DNA of 59,524 nucleotides, taken from Bacillota bacterium (GTDB lineage Bacteria; Bacillota; Clostridia; Christensenellales; Aristaeellaceae). A model generated the notes under the pieces. It saw only the letters and a list, made by a program, of their open reading frames with translations, was not told the origin of the DNA and made no database searches. The stretch lies in the NCBI GenBank assembly GCA_023436585.1, contig JAEZIN010000001.1, forward strand, positions 1 through 59,524, read 5' to 3'. Shown in pieces: positions 1 to 7,715 of the stretch; the first letter of the stretch is position 1, and every line of letters begins with the position of its first letter. The position numbers and the translations under genes are program-made.

Positions 1-43
1 CATAACCGGTTGGTCCGGGGTTCAAGTCCCTGAAGGCCCACCA
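1..43 (+). tRNA. tRNA with CAT anticodon (Met or Ile2), 3' part only
   Basis: The window opens at the anticodon: CAT at 1-3, then the 3' side of the anticodon stem, a variable loop, a T-arm with GGTTCAAGTCC and an acceptor end ...GGCCCA followed by an encoded CCA (41-43). The 5' half lies outside the window. A CAT anticodon can be elongator Met, initiator Met or lysidine-modified Ile. The missing half is needed to decide. Confidence 0.85.
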
Positions 44-50
44 GCCAAGT

Positions 51-127
51 GGCCCGGTAGTTCAGTTGGTTAGAATGCCAGCCTGTCACGCTGGAGGTCG
101 AGGGTTCGAGCCCCTTCCGGGTCGCCA
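51..127 (+). tRNA. tRNA-Asp (GTC)
   Basis: Complete cloverleaf with acceptor GGCCCGG pairing with CCGGGTC (one G-U pair), D-arm with AGTTGGTTAGA, anticodon loop CTGTCAC, T-arm with GGTTCGAGCCC and an encoded CCA. It lies 7 bp after the previous tRNA, so the cluster is probably one transcript. Confidence 0.95.
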
Positions 128-161
128 CTTTTCCTTTAGGGCCTTGAACAAGGAGCAGCGC

Positions 162-237
162 GCTGACGTAGCTCAATTGGCAGAGCAGCTGATTTGTAAT
201 CAGCAGGTTGCGGGTTCAAGTCCCATCGTCAGCTCCA
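162..237 (+). tRNA. tRNA-Thr (TGT)
   Basis: Acceptor arm GCTGACG pairs with CGTCAGC. The D-arm is GCTCAATTGGCAGAGC, the anticodon TGT is at 195-197, the T-arm contains GGTTCAAGTCC and CCA is encoded. Third gene of the tRNA cluster. Confidence 0.95.
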
Positions 238-292
238 TTGCCTCCCCTTGGGGCGGCACACCGGGTCCTTCCCAATCGAACAGTCTTTACAT

Positions 293-377
<85 letters not shown>

Positions 378-381
378 ACAC

Positions 382-468
382 GCGGGAATGGCGGAATTGG
401 CAGACGCGCTAGATTCAGGTTCTAGTGAAGGTTCCTTCATGCAGGTTCAAGTCCTGTTTCCCGCACCA
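382..468 (+). tRNA. tRNA-Leu (CAG)
   Basis: Acceptor arm GCGGGAA pairs with TTCCCGC. The anticodon is CAG, within GATTCAGGTTC. A long class II variable arm (GTGAAGGTTCCTTCAT) and an encoded CCA are present. Last tRNA of the cluster, directly followed by a terminator. Confidence 0.95.
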
Positions 469-505
469 AGGAAGTCGATTGTTTCAATCGACTTCCTTTC
501 ATTTT
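469..505 (+). terminator. Intrinsic terminator of the tRNA cluster
   Basis: A perfect 13-bp stem (469-481 with 485-497) has a 3-nt T loop and is followed by TTCATTTT. It begins one base after the last tRNA. Confidence 0.85.
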
Positions 506-577
506 CATGTTAATATAAATGGAACGACCGAACAGCAATGAACACCGGATCGTATTTTCCTTTGTATGGGGAACAGC

Positions 578-1012
578 ATGGACATTGCCGGGCTGAAGCG
601 CAGGCTGCGGGAACTGAAAAGGATCGAACATAAGATTCGGTTCGCAAGCGTCCGAGGGAAGACGCCGCCCTTGATATGGGATTCGTTCTTTGACATGCGG
701 GATGCAGGGGCGGGAAAAGCCAAGTATCCCCTGGAAATTCTGGCAGCAATGGATCACGAAACGCTGAAGCACGTGATCGGCGAGTATTGGTACTTTGTTT
801 ACAGCGAGCTGCTCCGTGAAGGCGATATCACCGGCGGCACCAAATATGACGCAGGCGTATTGCTTCAGTGGGGGCTGCTTCCTGATGCCGGTGCGGACAC
901 CATCAAAAAGAAATTCCGGGAACTGGCAAAGCTTGCCCATCCGGACACCGGCGGCGATGAGCATGCGTTTATCGCGCTGATGGAATCATACAAGAAGCTG
1001 ACCGGCAAATAG
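578..1012 (+). CDS. Small protein with a C-terminal J-domain-like segment
   Basis: The product is 144 aa. Its C-terminus (about residues 105-144) reads as the core of a J domain: a basic helix (IKKKFRELAKLA), the HPD tripeptide at 121-123 followed by TGGD, then a short helix (FIALMESYKKL). The HPD loop is what DnaJ-type co-chaperones use to stimulate Hsp70 (DnaK). The first 100 residues are charged, partly helical and not recognised. The ATG at 578 is preferred over the in-frame ATG at 566 because GGGGAA lies just upstream of it. The gene follows the tRNA terminator and ends 29 bp before the next likely start, so the two may be cotranscribed. Most likely a stand-alone J-domain protein. The partner and role are unknown. 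Confidence 0.65.
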   Translation: MDIAGLKRRLRELKRIEHKIRFASVRGKTPPLIWDSFFDMRDAGAGKAKYPLEILAAMDHETLKHVIGEYWYFVYSELLREGDITGGTKYDAGVLLQWGLLPDAGADTIKKKFRELAKLAHPDTGGDEHAFIALMESYKKLTGK

Positions 1013-1041
1013 CATTGCCAGGTCACATGGAGCGTTTTGAA

Positions 1042-1866
1042 ATGAAAGTGACAAAGATTTATACAAAGAACGCGGATTACCAGAAGTTCGAAGTGCTGAA
1101 AACCAACCGCAACAAGCGCTACAGGTACTTTGAGTTCTTTGTGGAGGGTGTGCGTAATATCAACGAAGCCGTCAAAAACGGCTGGACATTTTCCTCTTTT
1201 TTATATACGCCGGACAAGCCCCTGTCTAATTGGGCCAGGGAGCTTTTGCAGTCCGTGAAAACAGATATCCATTATGAATTGCCGGAAAGCCTGATGGCGG
1301 AGCTCAGCGGCAAGACGGATACGTCGGAACTGATGGCAGTCGTAAAGATGCGGGAGAACAGTTTTTCTCGCCTCCCCCTAACAGATACCCCCCTGTATGT
1401 GCTGTTTGACCGGCCCAGCAACAAAGGAAACCTGGGCACCATCCTCCGCTCCTGCGATGCCATGGGCGTGGACGGGCTCATCCTCACCGGCCACGCGGTG
1501 GATCTGTATGACCCCGATGTGGTGGTATCCACCATGGGCTCGCTCTTCCATGTACCCGCCATCCGCATTCCGGACAACGAGCAGGTTTTTGCCTGGATTA
1601 CGGAGATGAGGGAAAGATATCCGTCTTTTCAGGTGGTGGGCACCACCGCCCATAAGAAAAAGCGTATTGGGGATGTGGATTTCAAACAGCCCACCTTGCT
1701 TATGGTGGGCAACGAAACCGACGGTCTGTGCCGAGCCTTCAAGGAAAGCTGCGATGTGCTGGCCACCATCCCCATGAGCGAAAGCTCCTCTGCATCTTCC
1801 TTGAACGTGGCCTGCGCGGCGACGGTACTGTTTTATGAAGCTTCACGGCAAAGAGATGATGCATAA
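1042..1866 (+). CDS. TrmH/SpoU-family RNA 2'-O-methyltransferase
   Basis: The product is a likely SAM-dependent methyltransferase of tRNA or rRNA ribose. The C-terminal SPOUT fold shows its three motifs: NKGNLGTILRSCDAMG (about residues 127-142), the GNETDGL turn, and the knot segment IPMSESSSASSLNVACA near the C-terminus. The N-terminal part (FFVEGVRNINEAV) matches the substrate-binding SpoU domain. The ATG at 1042 (product 274 aa) has GGAG 9 nt upstream. An ATG at 1027 and a TTG at 1015 are also in frame, so the start is not certain. The gene is convergent with the next one, separated by a hairpin repeat. The target RNA cannot be deduced. Confidence 0.85.
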   Translation: MKVTKIYTKNADYQKFEVLKTNRNKRYRYFEFFVEGVRNINEAVKNGWTFSSFLYTPDKPLSNWARELLQSVKTDIHYELPESLMAELSGKTDTSELMAVVKMRENSFSRLPLTDTPLYVLFDRPSNKGNLGTILRSCDAMGVDGLILTGHAVDLYDPDVVVSTMGSLFHVPAIRIPDNEQVFAWITEMRERYPSFQVVGTTAHKKKRIGDVDFKQPTLLMVGNETDGLCRAFKESCDVLATIPMSESSSASSLNVACAATVLFYEASRQRDDA

Positions 1867-1910
1867 GGAATCAAAGTGTTTAAAATAGAATTAGCTTCCA
1901 AAAGTAATAA

Positions 1911-1988
1911 AGGTTTTTGAGGGTAGGGTGCGGGGAGGGCGATTTTTTCAAAAATCGCCCTCCCCGCTGTTCCCGCCGCAAAAACCTT
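1911..1988. repeat. Intergenic palindrome, family C copy 1
   Basis: A perfect 18-bp inverted repeat (1930-1947 with 1950-1967) has arms beginning GCGGGGAGGGCGA. It is enclosed in an outer pair AAGGTTTTT / AAAAACCTT (1911-1919 and 1980-1988). It lies between two convergent genes and overlaps the last bases of the flavoprotein gene. Related hairpins occur at 5210-5241 and 31929-31966. It may stop transcription from both sides, although no T-run follows the stem. Confidence 0.75.
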
Positions 1989-3402
1989 ATTTCATCTTCC
2001 CCGCAATATCTTGCGCCACGGCGATACCCGTCACGCTGGCTTGCATCAGCCCTCTGGTGATACCGGCGCCGTCGCCGATGGCGTACAGGCCCTGGATGGG
2101 CGTTTCAAACTGGTTGTTGACCATCACCTTGCTGGAGTAGAACTTCACTTCCACACCGTACAGCAGCGTGTTGCGGCTGTACAGGCCGGGGGCCAGGTGG
2201 TCAAAGGCCTTCAGGGCTTCCACAATGCTGGTTAGATGCCGGGGCGGCAGCACGAAGCTCAAGTCGCCGGGCACCGCTGTGGTGAGGGTGGGGATGGTGG
2301 TGGACTTATTCAGCCGGCTGATATCGGTGCGGCGGCCCTGCAAAAGGTCGCCCAGACGCTGGACCATGATAGGCCCGCCGGTGAGCATATTGGCCAACTG
2401 CGCAATGTAGCGGCCATACTCGATGGGCTGGTTGAAGGGCTCGGTGAACCGGGTGGATACCAGCATGGCGAAGTTGGTATTGCCGGTGCGCATCTTTTCA
2501 TCGCCATAGCTGTGGCCGTTGACCACGGCAATGCCGCCCTCGTAATGCTCTTCGCTGACGACGCCGCCGGGGTTCATGCAAAAGGTGCGGACCTTGTTTT
2601 CGTAGGTATCGCTGTAATAAACCAGCTTGGCCTCATACAGGTGCCGTGTCAGGTGGTCCATGATGGCGTTGGGCACTTCCACACGGACACCGATGTCCAC
2701 CTCATTGTTCTGGGTGCGCAATCCCAGCCGGCCGACTTCCGCCGCCAGCCAGGCCGCGCCGCCGCGGCCGGGGGCCGCGACCACATAAGGCGCGAAGGCG
2801 GTATAAGCCTCTCCCGTTTTCGGTACAAGCTTGACGCCCACAACCTTGTTGTTTTCCACTATTATATCGCTGGCGGTGGTCAGCTCCGCAAAGGTGGTAT
2901 TGGTTTGCCCCACCAGAAAATCATGCATGGCCTCCAGCACGACGCCGGCGTTTTCCGTGCCCAAATGGCGCACCGGACAGGGGATCAGCTTGATGTTGTG
3001 GCGGCTGGCCTCATAGGAGATTTCCTCCACCCTGCGGTCATCCAGGCCGTGAACCTCCTGGGGCGCGCCGAAACGCAGGTAAACTTCATCCGCGTGGCGG
3101 ATCATCTTCTGCGCCTTGGGATGGCCCATATAGTCGCTGATGTGGCCGCCCACCTCGTCGCTTAAGGACAGCTTGCCATCTGAAAAGGCGCCTGCGCCCG
3201 CCCAGCCGTGGACGATGGCGCATGGATCGCAATGTACGCATTTGCCCGTGGTCCTGGCAGGGCAGGCCCGCCGGGCGATGGCACGGCCCGTATCCACAAT
3301 CAGCACACTGCTTTCGGGTTTTTGCGCGGCCAGTTCCAGCGCGGTAAAAATGCCGGCCGGACCGGCACCGATCACTATTGCGTCATAACGAATGTTTTCC
3401 AT
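1987..3402 (-). CDS. FAD-dependent oxidoreductase (COG2509-like)
   Basis: The product is 471 aa. The N-terminus has a Rossmann dinucleotide fold (AIVIGAGPAGIFTALEL, about residues 8-24). A C-x2-C-x2-C type stretch (KCVHCDPCAI) precedes GWAGAGAFSDGKL, which is typical of the uncharacterised NAD(P)/FAD-dependent dehydrogenase group of Clostridia. The C-terminal motif LYAIGDGAGITRGL closes the FAD site. The ATG at 3402 is chosen over an upstream in-frame start because AAAGGAGG lies 8 nt before it. The gene appears monocistronic, with two hairpins in its leader. The substrate is unknown, and this family is often annotated only as an oxidoreductase. Confidence 0.85.
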   Translation of the reverse strand: MENIRYDAIVIGAGPAGIFTALELAAQKPESSVLIVDTGRAIARRACPARTTGKCVHCDPCAIVHGWAGAGAFSDGKLSLSDEVGGHISDYMGHPKAQKMIRHADEVYLRFGAPQEVHGLDDRRVEEISYEASRHNIKLIPCPVRHLGTENAGVVLEAMHDFLVGQTNTTFAELTTASDIIVENNKVVGVKLVPKTGEAYTAFAPYVVAAPGRGGAAWLAAEVGRLGLRTQNNEVDIGVRVEVPNAIMDHLTRHLYEAKLVYYSDTYENKVRTFCMNPGGVVSEEHYEGGIAVVNGHSYGDEKMRTGNTNFAMLVSTRFTEPFNQPIEYGRYIAQLANMLTGGPIMVQRLGDLLQGRRTDISRLNKSTTIPTLTTAVPGDLSFVLPPRHLTSIVEALKAFDHLAPGLYSRNTLLYGVEVKFYSSKVMVNNQFETPIQGLYAIGDGAGITRGLMQASVTGIAVAQDIAGKMK

Positions 3403-3423
3403 GACAGCGCCTCCTTTGTTCCC

Positions 3424-3474
3424 TTTGTGCGGCACGCACAAAAGAGGCCCCGTGCAATCGCGCACAGGGCTTCT
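3424..3474 (-). promoter_or_regulatory. Tandem hairpins in the flavoprotein gene leader
   Basis: Reading toward the gene, a 13-bp near-perfect stem (3474-3462 with 3455-3443) is followed by CTTTT. A second perfect 7-bp stem (3442-3436 with 3430-3424) follows, and the Shine-Dalgarno sequence comes after it. The first stem could act as an attenuator or as a terminator of an upstream transcript. No known riboswitch was recognised. Confidence 0.45.
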
Positions 3475-3679
3475 TGCGATTTATTGTAGCACGAATCCAG
3501 CCAAAACACAAGTTTTTTTCGTGTGTACAGTTGGGAAGAGCACCCTTAAGAAAGTGGGACAATAGGGCGTCCAAACCCTGAAAACACGAATATTCGACAC
3601 AATTCATGTCTGAAGCAATCGGCAAAATCGTAAACATATAACGTGGTAATATCAGGTAATGGCCGTAGATTTGTCGGCC

Positions 3680-5008
3680 TCAAGTCCATTTTTCCGCCCC
3701 GTCCTTCGTGACAACGGCATGGATCAAAGGTTCCGGCTGGACAGCTTCGGGACCAAGGACGATATTGGAAAGCAGCATTTCACTTGCCATGGCAAAAGAA
3801 GCTTCATCCTTGGCATGAAGGGTAGCCAGCGCTTCTCCCTTTTCTACCCTGTCGCCTATGCGCTTTTGAAGCACAAAACCCACGGCCGGATCAATCGCAT
3901 CCTCCTTGCGGATGCGCCCGGCGCCCATATGCTGGGCGCACAGGCCCAGTTGGGTGGTATCCATGCTTGTCAGGTAACCTGATTCCTTCGCAAGCACAGG
4001 CCTTATGACATGCGCTCTGGGCAGCAGGGGGACATCTCCGCAGACCCTGCCGTCCCCTCCTTGGGCAACGATCATCTCCCGAAGTTTTTCCAATCCCGCA
4101 CCGCTTGACAAAGCTTCCCTCAGCAGCGCTTCCGCCTCCTCCATGGTGGATGTGCGGCCGGCGGCCATCAGCATATGGCTGCCCAATACCAAGGACACGT
4201 GAAGCAGCGGCCCGGCTGCCCTGCCGGCCAGGATATCGATGGCCTCCTTCACTTCCAGCGCGTTGCCTACATGGGAGCCCAGCGGCTCCGCCATGCCGGT
4301 GACGATGGCCACTGTGGGCCGGCCAGTATTCCAGCCGATGTCCACCATGGCCTTTGCCAATTCAATGCTGCCATCCAGGGAATGCATGATGGCTCCGGAG
4401 CCTGTCTTCACATCCAGCACGATGGCCCCGGCCCCGCTGGCAAGCTTTTTGCTCATGATGGAGGAAGCGATCAGGGGCAGGCTGTCCACCGTGGCGGTTA
4501 CATCCCGCAGGGAATACAGCACTTTGTCCGCGGGGACCATGTTTTTGCTCTGGCCGATCACCGCGCAGCCGATGTTTTTCACCTGGGCGATGAACTGTTC
4601 CTGGGTTAGTTCCACCTTGAAGCCCGGTATGCTCTCCAGTTTATCCAGCGTACCGCCGGTGTGCCCCAGGCCCCTTCCGCTCATTTTGGCCACGGGCACG
4701 CCGCAGGCCGCCACCAGGGGTGCCAATACCAAGGTTGTTGTATCGCCAACGCCGCCTGTGGAATGCTTATCCACCGTCCGGCCGGGGATGGCGCTCAGGT
4801 CGGCCATATCGCCGGAATGAGCCATTTCCAAAGTCAGGGTTGCCGTCTCCTCCGGCGTCATGCCGTTTAGGCGGATGGCCATCAAAAGCGCGGCAAGCTG
4901 ATAATCGGGTATTTGATTCAAAGACGCGCCTTTCACGAAATAGGCGATTTCCTCTTTGCTCAGCGCTTTGTTCTGTTTTTTGTTTTCAATAATCCCGACC
5001 ATGTCCAT
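3680..5008 (-). CDS. pdp: Pyrimidine-nucleoside phosphorylase
   Basis: The enzyme cleaves uridine, deoxyuridine or thymidine with phosphate to the base plus (deoxy)ribose-1-phosphate, in cytoplasmic nucleoside salvage. The 442-aa length is typical. The signature segment KMSGRGLGHTGGTLDKLESIPG (about residues 107-128) and the phosphate-binding part DKHSTGGVGDTTTL (about 80-93) are intact. The C-terminal lobe ends with the expected RIGDRVEKGEALATLHA barrel-sandwich segment. The start at 5008 has AAGGA 10 nt upstream; a second ATG two codons in is possible. It stands alone on the minus strand. DeoA is the close alternative. The Firmicutes context favours Pdp. Confidence 0.93.
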   Translation of the reverse strand: MDMVGIIENKKQNKALSKEEIAYFVKGASLNQIPDYQLAALLMAIRLNGMTPEETATLTLEMAHSGDMADLSAIPGRTVDKHSTGGVGDTTTLVLAPLVAACGVPVAKMSGRGLGHTGGTLDKLESIPGFKVELTQEQFIAQVKNIGCAVIGQSKNMVPADKVLYSLRDVTATVDSLPLIASSIMSKKLASGAGAIVLDVKTGSGAIMHSLDGSIELAKAMVDIGWNTGRPTVAIVTGMAEPLGSHVGNALEVKEAIDILAGRAAGPLLHVSLVLGSHMLMAAGRTSTMEEAEALLREALSSGAGLEKLREMIVAQGGDGRVCGDVPLLPRAHVIRPVLAKESGYLTSMDTTQLGLCAQHMGAGRIRKEDAIDPAVGFVLQKRIGDRVEKGEALATLHAKDEASFAMASEMLLSNIVLGPEAVQPEPLIHAVVTKDGAEKWT

Positions 5009-5043
5009 AACGGCAGCGTCCTTTCAAAGGGAAAGATATTTCC

Positions 5044-5072
5044 ATTATATCACAATGTTGCAGCCTCGTCAT
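5044..5072 (-). promoter_or_regulatory. Possible promoter of pdp
   Basis: On the minus strand, a perfect TATAAT (5049-5044) is preceded by a 17-bp spacer and a weak -35, ATGACG (5072-5067). It lies about 36 bp upstream of the pdp start. The -10 is convincing and the -35 is not. Confidence 0.45.
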
Positions 5073-5209
5073 GCATTTTACTTAAAGCATCGCGTGCCAA
5101 ACGCCATTTATTATGCTATGCCTTTTCATTGCATGATTCAGCCATATCCGTTTCCCGAAGCCGTAAAGGTATAGTTGGATATAGTATTGTAGTTTTCGGT
5201 GAAAAGAAA

Positions 5210-5241
5210 GCGGGGGACGCTTTTTCAAAAGCGTCTCCCGC
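5210..5241. repeat. Intergenic palindrome, family C copy 2
   Basis: The inverted repeat GCGGGGGACGCTTTT / AAAAGCGTCTCCCGC (one G-U pair) lies 23 bp beyond the stop of the degV-like gene, at the 3' end of the long fatty acid operon. It resembles the hairpins at 1911-1988 and 31929-31966. A transcription-end role is plausible from the position. Confidence 0.65.
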
Positions 5242-5264
5242 AGCATATCATCCTCGTATGCTTA

Positions 5265-6086
5265 TTACCCTTCGATCCACGCCACAGACAGGCAGCCGTT
5301 GCCCAGGTGGATGGCCAGCACCGGGCCCAGCAGGCGCGGGATGACCGTGACGCCTTGCTCGCGCAGGCGCAGGGTTAACTGTTCGGCCATCTCGTCGGCA
5401 CCGCAATGCTGCACCACCACGGACACATTGCAATTGGCCGCGGCTTCCGTAAGCAGTCGTACCTGCTCATGCCGGCCCCTGGCCATGGCATAGGCGTTGA
5501 CGCCGCCGGAGGTGAGCTTCAAAATCGGGCGTATGTTTAAAATCGTGGAGACCGACATCCGCACAAAGTTCAGGCGGCCGCTTTTGCGCAAGGGGCCCAT
5601 ATCCTCCACGGAAAAGAAGGTGCGGGATTTTTCCCGAAGCTCCTTGACCTTAGCGGCTACTTCCGCAAGGGGGAGGCCATCGTTTGCGTATTCCCTGGCC
5701 TTTGAAAGCATCAGGTACATGGCCCCGGCCGTCGCCTTGGAATCCACCACCACGATTTTTTCACCGTCCAGTTCCTGGGCGGCACGCCGGGCGTTGGCAT
5801 AGGTGCCGCTCAGGCGCGAGGAAATGGTCAAAACAAGCGCCTGGTTACCCTCCTGGAGGATATCCTCCAGGGTGGACAAAAACGCGGAATAGGATGCCTG
5901 GGCAGTGGTATAGTGGGCCACGCTGCCGGCGACTGTGGGCAGTACCTTCTCATCCTCGTCGATATAACCTTCTGTGTACAGTGTGCGGCCCTCATAGGTG
6001 TAGGTCATGGGCACTTGTATAACGCCCAGAGCCTGCGCTTCTTTCACGGAAAAATAGGCCGTGGAATCCGTAACCAGGACGATCAT
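5265..6086 (-). CDS. DegV-family fatty-acid-binding protein (FakB-like)
   Basis: The product is 273 aa. The N-terminus IVLVTDSTAYFS carries the DegV TDS(T/S) motif. The middle segment LTISSRLSGTYANAR and the segment FVRMSVSTILNIRPIL are typical of the family, whose characterised members (FakB) present a bound fatty acid to the kinase FakA. Its start overlaps the accA stop by 4 nt (ATGA), so it is translationally coupled to the last fatty acid synthesis gene. That context supports a role in fatty acid handling, for example activating exogenous fatty acids. No FakA kinase gene is in this window. The family assignment is firm, while the ligand is inferred. Confidence 0.85.
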   Translation of the reverse strand: MIVLVTDSTAYFSVKEAQALGVIQVPMTYTYEGRTLYTEGYIDEDEKVLPTVAGSVAHYTTAQASYSAFLSTLEDILQEGNQALVLTISSRLSGTYANARRAAQELDGEKIVVVDSKATAGAMYLMLSKAREYANDGLPLAEVAAKVKELREKSRTFFSVEDMGPLRKSGRLNFVRMSVSTILNIRPILKLTSGGVNAYAMARGRHEQVRLLTEAAANCNVSVVVQHCGADEMAEQLTLRLREQGVTVIPRLLGPVLAIHLGNGCLSVAWIEG

Positions 6087-6862
6087 AACGGCTGACCCCC
6101 GATGCTCCTGAATTTATGATAGCGTATATCCGCAATGGTTTTTCCGTCAAGGGTTTCGTATTCATGCAGGGCCGAAACAAACGCTTCCTTAAGCTCCGTG
6201 TACAGCGCGGAAAAATCGGCCGGCTCTTGAAAGATGCGCTCAATGACGCCAAGGGCCATAAGGTCCTGGGCGGTTAATTTCAGCGCCTCGCTGGCTTCCT
6301 TTGTCTTCTTCGCGTCCTTCCAGAGGATGCTGGCGGCCCCTTCCGGGGAAATCACGGAATAGATGGCGTTTTCCAGCATCCACACCTGGTTGGCCGAGGC
6401 CAGGGCCAGCGCCCCGCCGCTGCCGCCCTCGCCGATGACAACGGCGATTACGGGTACAGTCAGCGCCATCATCTCCATCAGGTTTTCGGCAATGGCCAGC
6501 CCCTGGCCCCGCTCTTCGGCACCAAGGCCGCAGAACGCGCCGGAAGTATCCACAAAACAAAGGATGGGACGGCGGAATTTTTCGGCCAGCTTCATTTGCC
6601 GAAGGGCTTTGCGGTAGCCCTCCGGGTTGGCGGCGCCGAAGTTGCGGGCCACCTTTTCCGGCGTGTCCACCCCTTTTTCCAGGCCAATGACGGTGACGGG
6701 CAAATCATTCAGCATGGCGACGCCGGCCACAATGGCGCCGTCGTCGGCAAAGCGCCGGTCGCCGTGCATCTCGATAAAATCGGTGAATATGGCCCGGATG
6801 AATTGCATTGCGGTGGGGCGGCCCTTGGCCCTGGCCGCCTGCACTTTTTCGTAAGCAGCCAT
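6083..6862 (-). CDS. accA: Acetyl-CoA carboxylase carboxyltransferase, alpha subunit
   Basis: With AccD it transfers the carboxyl group from carboxybiotin to acetyl-CoA, giving malonyl-CoA. The 259-aa product is a short form common in Firmicutes. It shows the crotonase-like core: FIEMHGDRRFADDGAIVAG (about residues 31-49), VDTSGAFCGLGAEERGQG and the oxyanion segment GEGGSGGALALASA. It starts directly after the accD stop (TAAATG arrangement) and overlaps the degV-like gene by 4 nt. It is part of the fab/acc operon. Confidence 0.95.
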   Translation of the reverse strand: MAAYEKVQAARAKGRPTAMQFIRAIFTDFIEMHGDRRFADDGAIVAGVAMLNDLPVTVIGLEKGVDTPEKVARNFGAANPEGYRKALRQMKLAEKFRRPILCFVDTSGAFCGLGAEERGQGLAIAENLMEMMALTVPVIAVVIGEGGSGGALALASANQVWMLENAIYSVISPEGAASILWKDAKKTKEASEALKLTAQDLMALGVIERIFQEPADFSALYTELKEAFVSALHEYETLDGKTIADIRYHKFRSIGGQPL

Positions 6863-7705
6863 TTACGCCCTCCTCCCATGCATGTACAGAAGCTTTTTGA
6901 GCAGTTCCTTTTGTGTATCCCTTGGGGCAATATGGTCCACAAAGCCTTTTTTCAGCTGGAACTCCGCCCGCTGAAAGCCCTCGGGCAGCTTTTGGCGGAT
7001 CGTCTGCTCGATGACCCTGGGCCCGGCAAAGCCGATCAGCGCCCCCGGTTCGGCCAGAATGATATCCGCCTCCATGGCAAAGCTGGCGGTGACGCCGCCG
7101 GTGGTGGGGTCGGTGAGCATCACGATGTACAGGTTGCCCGCGTCGCTGTGACGGCGGACCGCGGCGGATACCTTTGTCATTTGCATGAGGGAAAGGATGC
7201 CCTCCTGCATTCTGGCTCCGCCGGATACGGTGCAGCCGACGACGGGCAGGCTGTTTTTCGTAGCGTACTCAAACAGCCTGGTCAGCTTTTCGCCCACCAT
7301 GGAGCCCATGGACCCCATCATAAACGAAGGCTCCATGGCAAAAAAGGCGCAGGGATGATTGCCGATTGCGGCTGTGCCGCAAATGACGGCTTCCTTTTCG
7401 CCGCTTTCGCGCATGGCGGTCTGAAGCTTTTCTAAGTAGCCGGGAAAATCCAATACGTTGCTGGAAGTAAGCTCTGCGTCCATTTCCGCAAAGCTGTTTT
7501 CATCCAGCAAAAACGCGATGCGCTGCCGGGCGCTTATGCGCATGTGATGGCCGCAGCGGGGGCAAACCATCAGGCTTTGCTCCAGCTCCTTCGTGGGAAT
7601 CTGCTTTTTGCAGCCGGGGCAGGCAATGCCCTTGTCCTGCGCGGCGGCCGGCCCCTGGCCTTCCAGTTCGTTCTTGGGCTTGCGGAACAAGCTTTTGGCT
7701 AGCAT
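6863..7705 (-). CDS. accD: Acetyl-CoA carboxylase carboxyltransferase, beta subunit
   Basis: Partner of AccA in the carboxyltransferase half-reaction. The 280-aa product has an N-terminal four-cysteine zinc ribbon (Cys 29, 32, 48 and 51: CPGC...CPRC), diagnostic for AccD. The crotonase-like domain includes MGSMGSMVGEKL, SGGARMQEGILSLMQM and the segment LTDPTTGGVTASFA. It starts 10 bp after the accC stop. It is a central member of the fab/acc operon. Confidence 0.95.
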   Translation of the reverse strand: MLAKSLFRKPKNELEGQGPAAAQDKGIACPGCKKQIPTKELEQSLMVCPRCGHHMRISARQRIAFLLDENSFAEMDAELTSSNVLDFPGYLEKLQTAMRESGEKEAVICGTAAIGNHPCAFFAMEPSFMMGSMGSMVGEKLTRLFEYATKNSLPVVGCTVSGGARMQEGILSLMQMTKVSAAVRRHSDAGNLYIVMLTDPTTGGVTASFAMEADIILAEPGALIGFAGPRVIEQTIRQKLPEGFQRAEFQLKKGFVDHIAPRDTQKELLKKLLYMHGRRA

Positions 7706-7715
7706 GCAGCCTTTC

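Noticed and set aside
1930..1967. Classic intrinsic terminator for the RNA methyltransferase gene
   Set aside because: The stem is strong but no T-run follows it on either strand; treated as a repeat with possible terminator role.
2236..3165. 309-aa open frame on the plus strand
   Set aside because: It is antisense to the FAD oxidoreductase, with shadow-type composition and no motif.
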